Origin: Paenibacillus sp.
GTDB taxonomy: Bacteria; Bacillota; Bacilli; Paenibacillales; YIM-B00363
DNA: 64,000 nucleotides
Reading direction: 5' to 3'
NCBI RefSeq assembly: GCF_031177825.1
Contig: NZ_JAPSKE010000001.1
Span: 62,001-126,000, forward strand
Both the position numbers and the translations under genes were made by a program. Under the pieces are notes generated by a model. It was given only the letters and a program-made list of their open reading frames with translations. It made no database searches and was not told the origin of the DNA. Positions 52,571-61,671 of the stretch are shown here, in pieces (position 1 is the first letter of the stretch; each line of letters begins with the position of its first letter).

Positions 52571-52804
52571 ATATCCGCGCGGGGAAAGTTGACGTATCTT
52601 TCGAAGGAAATGTACATTTTTTAAGCTATCACGATTTCGGAAAGATAAGATACTATATAAGAGGGGCGTTGCCCCAATGACCAAGACGAATGAGGCGGGC
52701 GGGCTTGCGATGCGTCGGAAAACGAAGATCGCCGCGGCGATCGCGGCGCTCGGGGCTGCGGGAACGCCCTAGGGGTCATAAGCATCCAGAAAGGACTTGG
52801 TTTT

Positions 52805-53713
52805 GTGTCCAACCGGACCGTGTTTTTGAAGTTGTTCGGCGTTTCGCTCTTATGGGGTTGCAATTACGTGGCGAGCGCGTTTTTGTTGCGGGACTTCTCC
52901 CCGATTTTCTTGTCCTACTCCAGATTGGTGTTGACTTCGTTATTTTTGCTGTCGATCGCGATGCTCCATCGGAAGATGCGTCGTCCTACCAAGGGAGAAT
53001 GGCTTGTGTTGTTATTCGCCGGGTTATTCGGCACGCTGTTCAATCAATTTTTCTACTTTATCGGTTTGCAATCCTCGACGGCGGGCAACGCGTCTCTCAT
53101 TATCGCGCTGTCCCCCATCGCCACGACGTTGCTAGCCCGACTCTTCCTCGGGGAAGCCGTCACCCCCAAGAAGCTGACCGGAACGGGACTCGCCCTTACG
53201 GGGGTCGTCTTCATCGTGCTGCTCGGAGAAAGCGGCGCGTTCGGGGTTTCGACCGGCGATCTTCTCTTGCTTCTTGCCATGCTGGCGTTATCGGTGAGCC
53301 TATTGTTCATTCGGAAACTGTCGCTAACGATGCCCTCCTACGATATCACTATCTTGGCGACGGTGATCGGCACGCTGCTCATGACCCCGGCCGCGGTATG
53401 GGAAGCTAGCCAAGGTCACCTGCATGTCAGCCTTCATGCCTCGATGTGGATCGTCCTGACGCTGGTCGCCGTCTTCGGGCAAGGCTTGGCAGGCTTCTGG
53501 TGGAACCAAGGCATCTCGGTGGTCGGCGCCTCCGCGAGCTCGATGTTTATGAACATTCCTCCGTTCGTCGCCATCGTGGTCGCGTACTTCGTCCTGGGCG
53601 ATGCCATCCGCGCCTCGCAAATCGTCGGAGGACTCCTCATCTTAACCGGCGTCTTCATCGCAAGTCGGGAGAAGAAAGCTCGCGTGCCGAAGCCGCTGGC
53701 GCATCAGGCGTAA
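52805..53713 (+). CDS. EamA/DMT family transporter
   Basis: A 302-residue inner-membrane exporter with ten predicted helices arranged as two EamA repeats (FGVSLLWGCNYVASAFLL opens the first). AGLFGTLFNQFFYFIGLQ and QGLAGFWWNQGISVVGAS are the equivalent positions in the two halves. Family members export amino acids, purines or drugs; the substrate is unknown. The start is GTG 52805 with AAGGA 9 bases upstream. Confidence 0.92.
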   Translation: MSNRTVFLKLFGVSLLWGCNYVASAFLLRDFSPIFLSYSRLVLTSLFLLSIAMLHRKMRRPTKGEWLVLLFAGLFGTLFNQFFYFIGLQSSTAGNASLIIALSPIATTLLARLFLGEAVTPKKLTGTGLALTGVVFIVLLGESGAFGVSTGDLLLLLAMLALSVSLLFIRKLSLTMPSYDITILATVIGTLLMTPAAVWEASQGHLHVSLHASMWIVLTLVAVFGQGLAGFWWNQGISVVGASASSMFMNIPPFVAIVVAYFVLGDAIRASQIVGGLLILTGVFIASREKKARVPKPLAHQA

Positions 53714-53729
53714 GATCGGAAACCGAGAC

Positions 53730-53769
53730 AAAAAAAGCAGGAAATCCATTGGATTCCCTGCTTTTCTTT
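53730..53769. terminator. Bidirectional terminator between convergent genes
   Basis: AAAGCAGGAAATCC (53734-53747) pairs with GGATTCCCTGCTTT (53751-53764) with one mismatch; T runs follow on both strands (TTTTCTTTG on plus, TTTTTTTGTC on minus). It serves the EamA gene and the MreB-like gene. Confidence 0.85.
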
Positions 53770-53771
53770 GT

Positions 53772-54749
53772 TCACAGCATCATGCCCGTTCCGATCGCGG
53801 TGCACTCCAACGGGTTTTCCGCGATGTAGACGGGAATGCCGGTCTCCTCCCGGATCCGCCGGTCGATGCCGTCCAACAAGGCGCCGCCGCCGCACAACAA
53901 GATCCCTTGCTCCACGACGTCCCCTGCGAGTTCGGGAGGACATTGTTCCATCGTCGAACGAATCGAGTCGACGAGCGTTCCGGCGAAATCCTCTATAATC
54001 GCGTGAACTTCGCTCGAGACCAGACGGATCGAACGAGGCATCCCGTCGATCGCGTCGCGCCCGCGAATGTCCATCGAGCGCACTTCCGCGTCCGGGTCGG
54101 CCGTTCCGATTCGGATCTTGACGTCTTCCGCCGTTCGTTCGCCGATTTCCAGGTTATGATTGCGCTTCACGTAATCCATGATGTCGCGATCGAGGGACAG
54201 GCTCGCGCGGCGCATCGTATGGCTGGCCACGATGCCGCCCAACGACAGGATCGCGACTTGGCAAGTGCCGCCTCCGATATTGAGCACAAGATGCCCGATC
54301 GGCTCGTGAATCGGCAGCCCCGCGCCGATCGCCGCCGCGAGCGGCTCCTCCACGACGCTTGCCTTCCTCGCCCCTTTGTGCACGATCGTCTCTTCGACCG
54401 CGCGTTTCTGGACGTTCGTAACGCCGCAAGGAACGGATATGTATACCTGGGATCCGCGCCACAACGAAGAGCGTCCCTGGATCTTGTTCATGAACTGTTT
54501 CAGCATGCTCCCGGTCATGTCGAAGTTGGCGATGACGCCGTTGCGCAGCGGGTAGTCGATCGTCACCTGCGGAGGCGCTCGCCCGATCATCGCTTGGGCT
54601 TCGGCGCCGACGGCCAGCACTTCCCCGCTGTTCTCCCGATAAGCGACTACGGACGGTTCGTTCAGCACGATGCCTCTTCCACGTTCGAAGATGACCGTAT
54701 TCGACGTGCCCAAGTCGATGCCATACACTTTCTCGAATCTCTTAAACAT
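53772..54749 (-). CDS. MreB/Mbl-type actin homologue with an altered nucleotide-site motif
   Basis: A 325-residue cytoskeletal protein of the MreB family, which guides cell wall elongation from the inner face of the membrane. Seen: phosphate-1 YGIDLGTSNTVIF, EEPLAAAIGAGLPI with the catalytic Glu, and CGGGALLDGID near the end. The phosphate-2 motif, DIGGGT in usual MreB proteins, reads NIGGGTCQVA, so the conserved Asp is Asn. The gene is alone and not linked to mreCD, as for MreBH/Mbl-type paralogues. ATP hydrolysis may be weakened; whether it still polymerises cannot be told. Confidence 0.9.
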   Translation of the reverse strand: MFKRFEKVYGIDLGTSNTVIFERGRGIVLNEPSVVAYRENSGEVLAVGAEAQAMIGRAPPQVTIDYPLRNGVIANFDMTGSMLKQFMNKIQGRSSLWRGSQVYISVPCGVTNVQKRAVEETIVHKGARKASVVEEPLAAAIGAGLPIHEPIGHLVLNIGGGTCQVAILSLGGIVASHTMRRASLSLDRDIMDYVKRNHNLEIGERTAEDVKIRIGTADPDAEVRSMDIRGRDAIDGMPRSIRLVSSEVHAIIEDFAGTLVDSIRSTMEQCPPELAGDVVEQGILLCGGGALLDGIDRRIREETGIPVYIAENPLECTAIGTGMML

Positions 54750-54872
54750 GCAACCTCTCCTCTCCTATACGATTCGTAGGAAGAGGGCGGTTTATGGGGG
54801 TCCCGCGAAGGACCGGCAGAGATAGACCGGCCTAACATCGGTTGCTCGCCCCGTAGGATCCTTCGTGCAGCG

Positions 54873-55844
54873 TTATTTCGCGCCGGCCGGCCGAACGACA
54901 TTCGACGGGGCTCCGTCCAAGAAGTCGCGTACGTTGTCTACGGCTTGACGAAGCAGCCTTGCTCTTGCTTCCCGGCTCGCCCAAGCGATATGCGGCGTGA
55001 TGACGCAATTGGGCAGTCCGAGCAGCGGAGACGACGCCTCCGGCGGCTCCCGAGTCAAGACGTCGAGCGCGGCGCCGGCGAGTCGGCCTTCGCGCAAGGC
55101 GTCGGCCAAGTCTACCTCGCGGATGAGCGCTCCCCTAGCCGTATTAATGACGAAGGCGGACGGCTTCATCTTCGCGATCGTCGTTCGGTTGACGAGCTCC
55201 CGGGTGTCGTCGGTGAGCGGGCAATGCAGGCTAAGGAAGTCGGACGATCGCAGCACTTCGTCCATATCGGCGAGCTCGATCGGAGAGCCGGCGGGCAACG
55301 CTTTCGTCCGCGGGGCGTACCCCTTCACCTTCATGCCGAAAGCGGCGGCGATCTCCGCCGTTCGGCTCCCGATCCGCCCGATGCCGATGATCCCGAGCGT
55401 CTTCCCCGACAACTCCGTCAACGGCGACCGCCAATAACTAAAATCCGGACTTGCGCTCCACGCCCCGGCATGAACGGAATCGCTATGCAGTCCGACGCGG
55501 TTCGTCAACTCGAGAATGAGGGCGAAGACGAATTGAGCGACGGAATCCGTGCCGTAATTCGGGACGTTCGTCACCGTCACGCCCTTCCGATCCGCGGCGC
55601 TAACGTCGACGACGTCATAGCCGGTCGCGAGCACGCCGATGTATTGAAGCTTCGGCAGCCGTTCGAGCGACTCCGCACGCAGCGGCGTCTTATTGGTTAA
55701 CACCAGGTCGGCGTCGAGGGCGCGTTCGACGACCAGCTCTGCCGGAGTACGGTCGTACACCGTCACCTCGCCCAACGCTTGGAGTCCGCTCCAATCCAAG
55801 TCTCCGGGATTTAACGTGTATCCGTCTAATACGACGATGTTCAT
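54873..55844 (-). CDS. D-2-hydroxyacid dehydrogenase (NAD-dependent)
   Basis: A 323-residue enzyme, close to the glycerate/hydroxypyruvate reductase branch. Seen: TVTNVPNYGTDSVAQFVFAL, NAD motif GIIGIGRIGSRTAE, and the catalytic triad Arg in INTARGALI, Glu in LTREPPEAS and His in ITPHIAWAS. The start is ATG 55844; a longer start at 55880 is possible but has no better ribosome binding site. It interconverts a 2-keto and a D-2-hydroxy acid; the exact substrate is not evident. It is a single gene. Confidence 0.92.
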   Translation of the reverse strand: MNIVVLDGYTLNPGDLDWSGLQALGEVTVYDRTPAELVVERALDADLVLTNKTPLRAESLERLPKLQYIGVLATGYDVVDVSAADRKGVTVTNVPNYGTDSVAQFVFALILELTNRVGLHSDSVHAGAWSASPDFSYWRSPLTELSGKTLGIIGIGRIGSRTAEIAAAFGMKVKGYAPRTKALPAGSPIELADMDEVLRSSDFLSLHCPLTDDTRELVNRTTIAKMKPSAFVINTARGALIREVDLADALREGRLAGAALDVLTREPPEASSPLLGLPNCVITPHIAWASREARARLLRQAVDNVRDFLDGAPSNVVRPAGAK

Positions 55845-55944
55845 ATTCGCTTCGCCTTCTTTCCGCTCGCGAGAGTCCATAATTTTCTAATCCCTATCAT
55901 TGCGTTCTTCTGTGTCGTTAGGGTCGATTCCTGCCTGAACACAT

Positions 55945-55977
55945 GAAAAAATCCGCCGAGACGATTCGTCAAGGCGG
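55945..55977 (-). terminator. Terminator after the GT61 gene
   Basis: On the minus strand CCGCC-TT-GACGA pairs with TCGTC-TC-GGCGG across a single-base loop, followed by ATTTTTT. It lies 59 bases beyond the glycosyltransferase stop. Confidence 0.75.
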
Positions 55978-56035
55978 CTTCGTAGCGTGCTCTCGAAGCT
56001 CCGAACGATGTTACGGTCGCGTAACGGCGTTCCCC

Positions 56036-57187
56036 TCATACGCCCATACGCTTCAACATCGCTTCGAGCTCCTCTATATCTACCGTAATGGATTCGACGC
56101 GGTACCCGACGTCCACAGCGCCCGAACCGATCGGCAATCGATCGCCTTGACCGATCAAGTAGAAATACCGGACCCCCACTTGATTGCTAAGGTACCAATA
56201 CAACGGGTTCACATAATTTGGGGAGTAAAATTCAAGCAGACGCGTCCCCGGCCGGCAAAAGACGAGATTCGCCAAACCCGCTCCGTGCGGCGCGACGATC
56301 GCTTCGGCCGTCGCGAACGCACGGACCTGCTCCGCTACGGTCATGCGCCCGAGCGTAACGGCCTTGAAGCCGTAGGAGCTCAGCATCTCCGCGACTTCCG
56401 CCTCGTTCGCGACGTTGCGTAATCGGGCGTCCCCTCGGCTGATGTAAAGCCGTTCGCGTCCGCCCGAACCGGAAGATGCGGCGAGGTCCGAGTCCATCAG
56501 CTTGGAACGTAAATACCGAATCGCCCACTTCGGCGGGAAATTCGGAACGTAAGGCAGAAGCGAATACATCTCCAGCGAAGGGACGATCAAGCGCTCGGCC
56601 TGCAAGTGCATGCCGTTACGGCTCCGGATAATTCGATCCTCGCCGATCCCGAGCGCCGCCAGCGTCTCCGCGTGGAACCCGGCGGTCCCGAAGTCGTTGA
56701 ATATATATTTGTCGACGCGAACGCCGCTCCGGTCGAGAAGATGGATGCGGGCCAATACTTCGGCCAGCCAATGGTAATAATTGTCGTAGAAGACATACGT
56801 TAAGACGGCCACGTTGTCCGCCGTATAGGCGACCGGGGGCAAATCGGGTTTCTGGAAAACCGGGTGTCTGATCCGCGGCAGCCGATATTGCATCGACACG
56901 TCCCAAATCAGTTTATTGTCGGTGGAGATGACCGCGATCGTCCCGTCGTCGGACACCCAATACCGCCCTCCGGGCAAAACCCCGACGAACGCCTTCTCGG
57001 CGGTCGCGGCGTCGACGTCGAAGTTGGGATGGCGGTGCGCGTCCAATCCGATCGCCCGATCGAGGCGAATCGTGTCTTCCGCATATAGGACGTCTTGCAG
57101 CTCGTGGCCGGGTAGCTTCGTCGAACGAGACGCCTCGACCCAGCTCCACAGCGATTCGTAGACGCCGTCCGGTATACGTTCTCTCAT
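56036..57187 (-). CDS. Glycosyltransferase family 61 protein
   Basis: A 383-residue protein. The DUF563/GT61 signature is seen in FYDNYYHWLAEVLARIHLL, RLYISRGDARLRNVANEAEV, VAPHGAGLANLVFCRPGTRL and LEFYSPNYVNPLYWYL. It likely adds a sugar to a capsular or surface polymer; the donor is unknown. ATG 57187 overlaps the preceding TPR gene's stop as ATGA. It could use UDP-sugars made by the glmS-glmM operon 3 kb away, but that link is inference. Confidence 0.88.
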   Translation of the reverse strand: MRERIPDGVYESLWSWVEASRSTKLPGHELQDVLYAEDTIRLDRAIGLDAHRHPNFDVDAATAEKAFVGVLPGGRYWVSDDGTIAVISTDNKLIWDVSMQYRLPRIRHPVFQKPDLPPVAYTADNVAVLTYVFYDNYYHWLAEVLARIHLLDRSGVRVDKYIFNDFGTAGFHAETLAALGIGEDRIIRSRNGMHLQAERLIVPSLEMYSLLPYVPNFPPKWAIRYLRSKLMDSDLAASSGSGGRERLYISRGDARLRNVANEAEVAEMLSSYGFKAVTLGRMTVAEQVRAFATAEAIVAPHGAGLANLVFCRPGTRLLEFYSPNYVNPLYWYLSNQVGVRYFYLIGQGDRLPIGSGAVDVGYRVESITVDIEELEAMLKRMGV

Positions 57188-57702
57188 GCCGATCCGCCTC
57201 TCGCTCGGTGCAATAACGCCGTCGCTCGTTCATGGCCGGGGTCGCGCTCCAACGCCGCTTCCACCGCCTTGATCGCTTGCTCCGGGAATCCAGTCTTGGC
57301 GTAACATTCTGCAAGCGACACCCAGACGTCCGCATCGTCCATGCCGCGATCGATGCAATAGCGGAACTCGTCGGCGGCCGCTGCGGGGTTTCCGCCGAGC
57401 ATTTCGGGCGTGTAAAGCAGCATGGCGCCGTTCATTCTTCTGGCGAGAGGCAGCGTGGAATCGAGGCGGAGCGCGACGGCCAGCTCGTCTTCCAGCAGCG
57501 AGAGAAGCTTGATTTTCTCCGTCATGCTGATCGCGCCCTCGATTCGGCGTCCATGGACCGCCGCCAGCCAAGCATGGGCCTCCGCGCTGTTGGGGTCGGA
57601 CCGCGCTGCTTCCTGGAACAGCTTGAACGCTTGCTCATAATCGCCGCTGCGAAACTTGAGCGAACCGGAACGAATCAGATCCCGCACGTTGTCGTTGAAC
57701 AT
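57184..57702 (-). CDS. TPR-repeat protein
   Basis: A 172-residue all-helical protein with about four TPR units (GDYEQAFKLFQEAARSDPNS, DDADVWVSLAECYAKTGFPE, QAIKAVEAALERDPGHERAT). It has no signal peptide or membrane segment. It is translationally coupled to the GT61 gene, so it may be a scaffold for glycosyltransferase action. Its start ATG 57702 has a weak upstream GGAGAGGAG-type site. Confidence 0.85.
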   Translation of the reverse strand: MFNDNVRDLIRSGSLKFRSGDYEQAFKLFQEAARSDPNSAEAHAWLAAVHGRRIEGAISMTEKIKLLSLLEDELAVALRLDSTLPLARRMNGAMLLYTPEMLGGNPAAAADEFRYCIDRGMDDADVWVSLAECYAKTGFPEQAIKAVEAALERDPGHERATALLHRARGGSA

Positions 57703-57920
57703 GTCAATTACTCCTCTCCGGGACGACTCATTGTACTCTCCTTACAATGGTATTGATGCGGCGGCCGTCCCGCAATCGACAGCGGCCCAAACGCTGTCCC
57801 TGCGGAGGAAAACGGGCGAATGTCCGCGTTCTCGCAGGATAGATTCCTCTTGCGGCGCAACCTTTGGCTGTCGATTTCGTTCTAAGGATAGGCCTATACT
57901 TCGTAAAAAAGAGGGAAATC

Positions 57921-59327
57921 ATGAAAGCGACAATCGTTCTGTCCGTCGCCGTACTTATGGCGGCGACGATGTTCGTCCGTCCGGCCCAAGCGGAGCCCGA
58001 CGCCGTTACGGCGATGTGGGCGTGGGACTATAACACGTCCGTCTCGACGGAGGAGCGCAGAGAACGGCTTCTCCGCTTTTCCCGGCAAGTCGATGCGAAC
58101 GTCTTGTTCGTCGGCACCCGAACGACGCTGGCCGAGGCCGAACCGAAATACGCCGATCTGATCCGGCGCGCTCATGCCCAGGGCATCCGCGTGTTCGCGC
58201 TTGCCGGCAAGGCCGATTGGGCGCTCGCGGAACATCATGCCTCCGCGATTAAGCACATCTCGCAGGTGCTCGACTTCAACGCGCGTCACCCGTCTACCCC
58301 GTTCGACGGCATCCAACTCGACGTCGAACCGTATACGCTGCCGCAATATGCGGACGATCCGGCCGGCATCGGCGCGCAGCTGCTGCGTCTATTGGATACG
58401 GCCGAACGATTGGTTCCGGACGAGCTGGAATTGAACGCGGCGATTCCGTTCTGGTACGCCGCGAGTCATAAGCCGAGGACAGTCGACTATAACGGCGTCG
58501 AGAAGCCGTTAAGCCATCATATTTTGGACGTCGTCGACTCGGTTTCCATCATGGCCTACCGCGATACCGCGGCTGCGCAAATCGAGCTTTCCTCGATCGA
58601 TGTCGCATACGCCGGCAAGGTCGGCAAGCTTGCTTACGTCGGAGCCGAGACGCTGCCGCCCGACGGCGAGCGAATTCCGGATTACGTCACGTACAGCGGA
58701 AAGAACGTCCATTATATGAAGGTTCAGATGGAAGCGATCCGCCGGCATTACGCCGAGCATCCCGGCTTCGGGGGCGTCGCCGTACATACCTACGATGCTT
58801 ATCAAGCCATGCTTCGCCAAGAGGAAGAAACGATGGAACGACAGTTCCGCGAACTGCGGGATGCGGGCATCATGACCGGTTATCCCGACGGCACGACCGG
58901 CTTCGGCAAGCCGACGACGCGCGCGGAGGTAGCCGCGATCGCCGCCAGAATCGCCGGGTATACGGAAGCGACGTTGGAAAGGCCGGCCGAGGCTTCCTTC
59001 CGCGACGTTTCGCCGAGGCAATGGTTCTACGGCTGGGTGGAATCCGCCCGCCGCATCGGCGCCGTTCAAGGAAACGGCGACGGAACGTTCGAACCGAACG
59101 GCATGATCACGGTCGAAGAAGCGTTCAGCGTCATGGCGAAGACGATCGGTCTCGCGGAAGATCGGAACGCGGTCGTGCCGGGCGCCTCCGATTGGGCGCA
59201 GAGCTGGATCGGAGCGATGACGAAGGCCGGCTACCAAGATCGGCGGCCCGGTTACCGGTACGAGATGGCTCGCGAAGAGTTGGTCGAGCTGGCTTATGAG
59301 ACGTACCGATTGAAGCGACGCGAATGA
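57921..59327 (+). CDS. SLH-anchored TIM-barrel protein
   Basis: A 468-residue exported protein. A signal peptide ends at PAQAEP. Residues 30-300 form a glycosidase-like TIM barrel with the acidic motif FDGIQLDVEPYTLP (about 128-137), the AIPFWY strand and VSIMAYRDTA. Residues 307-465 hold two clear S-layer homology repeats (RELRDAGIMTGYPDGTTGFG, ARRIGAVQGNGDGTFEPNGM) and a partial third, which bind pyruvylated cell wall polymer. The barrel is paralogous to the protein at 62436-63362. ATG 57921 is chosen because GAGGG lies 5-9 bases upstream. Catalytic activity is plausible but not proven. Confidence 0.8.
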   Translation: MKATIVLSVAVLMAATMFVRPAQAEPDAVTAMWAWDYNTSVSTEERRERLLRFSRQVDANVLFVGTRTTLAEAEPKYADLIRRAHAQGIRVFALAGKADWALAEHHASAIKHISQVLDFNARHPSTPFDGIQLDVEPYTLPQYADDPAGIGAQLLRLLDTAERLVPDELELNAAIPFWYAASHKPRTVDYNGVEKPLSHHILDVVDSVSIMAYRDTAAAQIELSSIDVAYAGKVGKLAYVGAETLPPDGERIPDYVTYSGKNVHYMKVQMEAIRRHYAEHPGFGGVAVHTYDAYQAMLRQEEETMERQFRELRDAGIMTGYPDGTTGFGKPTTRAEVAAIAARIAGYTEATLERPAEASFRDVSPRQWFYGWVESARRIGAVQGNGDGTFEPNGMITVEEAFSVMAKTIGLAEDRNAVVPGASDWAQSWIGAMTKAGYQDRRPGYRYEMAREELVELAYETYRLKRRE

Positions 59328-59333
59328 ACGACG

Positions 59334-59372
59334 AAACGGTCTACGGCGGGGCGTCCGCCGTAGACCGTTTTC
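59334..59372. terminator. Bidirectional terminator between convergent genes
   Basis: A perfect 16-pair stem AAACGGTCTACGGCGG/CCGCCGTAGACCGTTT with a five-base loop (59334-59349 with 59355-59370). It ends both the SLH protein gene and the glmS-glmM operon. Confidence 0.82.
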
Positions 59373-59381
59373 TGTTCCGGA

Positions 59382-60272
59382 TTACCAAGCCTCCAACGCG
59401 GCACGCTTCCACGTGTTTTCCGCGACGCAAATGTACAAATACCCGTTATCCCAAGCCAGCTCTCCGACCTTCCCATCCGCGGAAGAGGATTCGGGCGTCT
59501 TGGCTTGGCGGATGCGAATGCTGTCTCCGTCTACGTCCAACTTCGACGCGGGGTCGGTATTGCCGATCCCGACGTTCCCGGCGTCCCGGCCGATGAATAA
59601 CGGCGTATCCAGCGCCTCCCCCGCATCCGAATAGCGGACGACGTGGAAGTTCGAACCGGCGTCCGCCCCGCTCTCCTCCGTCGCATCGGCCCGGATCGCC
59701 CATCGGGGCGTCGTGACGTTGCCCTTCTCGGTTTTCGCGAACTGGAAGTCGCGCGTCACCCCTTCCGAGCCGGCGACGCGTAATATGCCGTCCACGACGT
59801 TGAAGTTCGAGGAATGCGTCCGAATGTCCGCCACGTCCTGATCGAACGGAATTTCGAATCGGGTGAACAGCTGATTCGCCTGCTCGCCGTCCGGCGACAT
59901 CGTCGTTTCGATCGAGATATGATTGTGATCCGCTTGGTCGGGGTCGTTCGCCTTCGCATGCGTGACGATGGCCGCCTTGTCCAGACCCTTCTCGTCGGCC
60001 CAAGCGAGCGCGGGCTTCGCGCGGTCCTCCGTCCATTGCAAGCGAATCAAATCCGACAGATGGCCTTCGGAAAACACCCACTTCCGGTCGGTGGAAAGAT
60101 GAAGCCTCTCGTTATGCGGCACCTGCAGCCCGCCGCCCGGCAGCGGCGACTCGGCGAAGGGCGTTCCGACGCCCCCGCCCCCGTCGCGACTTTCGGAGGC
60201 GTAGGCGATACCCCCGGCGATTCCGGCGACGAGCCCGACCAACAGCGTTCCCGCGATCATATAGAGTTTCAT
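59382..60272 (-). CDS. Exported tail-fibre-like beta-rich protein
   Basis: A 296-residue protein. An N-terminal signal anchor with AGTLLVGLVAGIAGGIAYA is followed by a Gly-rich stretch, beta-rich repeats and a C-terminal region (GNVGIGNTDPASKLDVDG, VGELAWDNGYLYICVAENTW) like that in phage tail fibres and other receptor-binding beta-structured proteins. It lies 5 bases behind glmM with no own ribosome binding site worth the name, so it is translated by coupling. It probably sits at the outer surface. No phage gene is nearby. Confidence 0.65.
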   Translation of the reverse strand: MKLYMIAGTLLVGLVAGIAGGIAYASESRDGGGGVGTPFAESPLPGGGLQVPHNERLHLSTDRKWVFSEGHLSDLIRLQWTEDRAKPALAWADEKGLDKAAIVTHAKANDPDQADHNHISIETTMSPDGEQANQLFTRFEIPFDQDVADIRTHSSNFNVVDGILRVAGSEGVTRDFQFAKTEKGNVTTPRWAIRADATEESGADAGSNFHVVRYSDAGEALDTPLFIGRDAGNVGIGNTDPASKLDVDGDSIRIRQAKTPESSSADGKVGELAWDNGYLYICVAENTWKRAALEAW

Positions 60273-60277
60273 AACCG

Positions 60278-61654
60278 CTACACCGCGCTGTAGGACAGCT
60301 CGCTCCGGATCGTCGCCGCGATGCGCTCCGCGTGCGCCGGCAGCTCCCGCTCGTCGGGTCCTTCGACCATGACCCGAACGAGCGGCTCGGTACCCGAAGG
60401 ACGGACCAGCACTCTCCCGGCGTCGCCCAGCCGGCGTTCCGTCTCCCGAATTGCCTTCAGAATGTTTTCGTTTTCCGCGAGCTTACGCTTCTGCTGCACC
60501 GGGACGTTCAACAGCAGCTGAGGGTACGCGGTCATGCCGGCGGTCAGCTCGGACAACGTCTTGCCTTCGGAAACCATTACGTCCAACAGCTGCACCGCCG
60601 TCAGCATCCCGTCGCCGGTCGTCGCGTAGTCGAGCAGGATCATGTGGCCGGACGGTTCGCCGCCGAGATTGTAGCCGCCGCCGAGCATCCGTTCCATGAC
60701 GTACCGGTCGCCCACCTTGCTCTTGACGACGTCGATCCCCCGTTCCTGCAGCGCCTTCTCGAATCCGAGATTGCTCATCTCGGTCGTGACGACCGCATTG
60801 CCATGCAATCGACCGCGGTTCGCCATGGCGCGGGCCAGAACGAACAAGATGCGGTCGCCGTCCACGATGTCGCCGTTCTCGTCGACGGCGATCAACCGAT
60901 CGGCATCTCCGTCGAAGGATAATCCGAGATGCGCCTTCCGCTCCAATACGGCGTTCCGAATGAAATCGGGGGACGTGGACCCGCAGCCCTCGTTAATGTT
61001 CAAGCCGTTCGGCTCGTTCGCCAGCGGGATCGTCTCCGCGCCTAATGCCTCGAACAACCGCGGGGCCAGCATGGATGCCGCGCCGTTCGCGCAATCGATC
61101 GCGACGCGCAGCCCGTCGAACCGGTGCCGAGCCGTCGACCGGAGATGCGAGACGTACTGTTGCGCGCCTTCCGGGAAGAACAGCAGCGTGCCGATGTCGC
61201 TCCCGACCGGGCGAGGCGCGAGTCCGATGGCCCGATCGGCTCCCGAATCCGCCGCGAGGAACGCTTCGATCTCGGCCTCGAGCCGATCCGACAGCTTAAA
61301 GCCGTCCGCGCCGAACAGCTTGATCCCGTTATCCCCTAGCGGATTGTGGGACGCGGAAATCATAATGCCCGCGTCCGCATGATACGTCTTGGTTAAATAG
61401 GCGACCCCCGGCGTCGGGATGACGCCGGCTTGCAGTACGTCCGCGCCGATCGATAGCAAGCCGGCGACGAGCGCGGCTTCGAGCATGTCGCCCGAGATGC
61501 GGGTGTCTTTCCCGATTACGATTCTGGGCCGTCCGCCTTGCCTCTCCCGCGTCAGGACGTACCCGCCGAATCGGCCGACGCGGAACGCCAACTCCGGACT
61601 CAGCTCCGTATTCGCCGCGCCTCTGATTCCGTCCGTTCCGAAATAAGTTCCCAT
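60278..61654 (-). CDS. glmM: Phosphoglucosamine mutase
   Basis: A 458-residue phosphohexomutase converting glucosamine-6-phosphate to glucosamine-1-phosphate for UDP-GlcNAc synthesis. Seen: YFGTDGIRGAAN, phosphoserine motif ISASHNPLGDNGIKLFG, metal site SFDGDADRLIA, sugar-binding GGEPSGH and C-terminal RPSGTEPLVRVM. AAGGAGGAGG precedes the ATG. In most Firmicutes glmM follows cdaA-cdaR; here it is inside a glmS/GlmU-like operon. Confidence 0.95.
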   Translation of the reverse strand: MGTYFGTDGIRGAANTELSPELAFRVGRFGGYVLTRERQGGRPRIVIGKDTRISGDMLEAALVAGLLSIGADVLQAGVIPTPGVAYLTKTYHADAGIMISASHNPLGDNGIKLFGADGFKLSDRLEAEIEAFLAADSGADRAIGLAPRPVGSDIGTLLFFPEGAQQYVSHLRSTARHRFDGLRVAIDCANGAASMLAPRLFEALGAETIPLANEPNGLNINEGCGSTSPDFIRNAVLERKAHLGLSFDGDADRLIAVDENGDIVDGDRILFVLARAMANRGRLHGNAVVTTEMSNLGFEKALQERGIDVVKSKVGDRYVMERMLGGGYNLGGEPSGHMILLDYATTGDGMLTAVQLLDVMVSEGKTLSELTAGMTAYPQLLLNVPVQQKRKLAENENILKAIRETERRLGDAGRVLVRPSGTEPLVRVMVEGPDERELPAHAERIAATIRSELSYSAV

Positions 61655-61671
61655 TCCTCTCCTCCTCCTTG

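Noticed and set aside
52677..52772. A 31-codon frame upstream of the EamA transporter gene
   Set aside because: It has no ribosome binding site, being preceded directly by a GGGGCGTTGCCCC hairpin, and its alanine-rich product has no similarity I recognise.
59382..60272. Prophage remnant, because of the tail-fibre-like protein
   Set aside because: No capsid, tail, integrase, lysis or attachment sequence is nearby, and the gene has a membrane signal and sits in a glmM operon.
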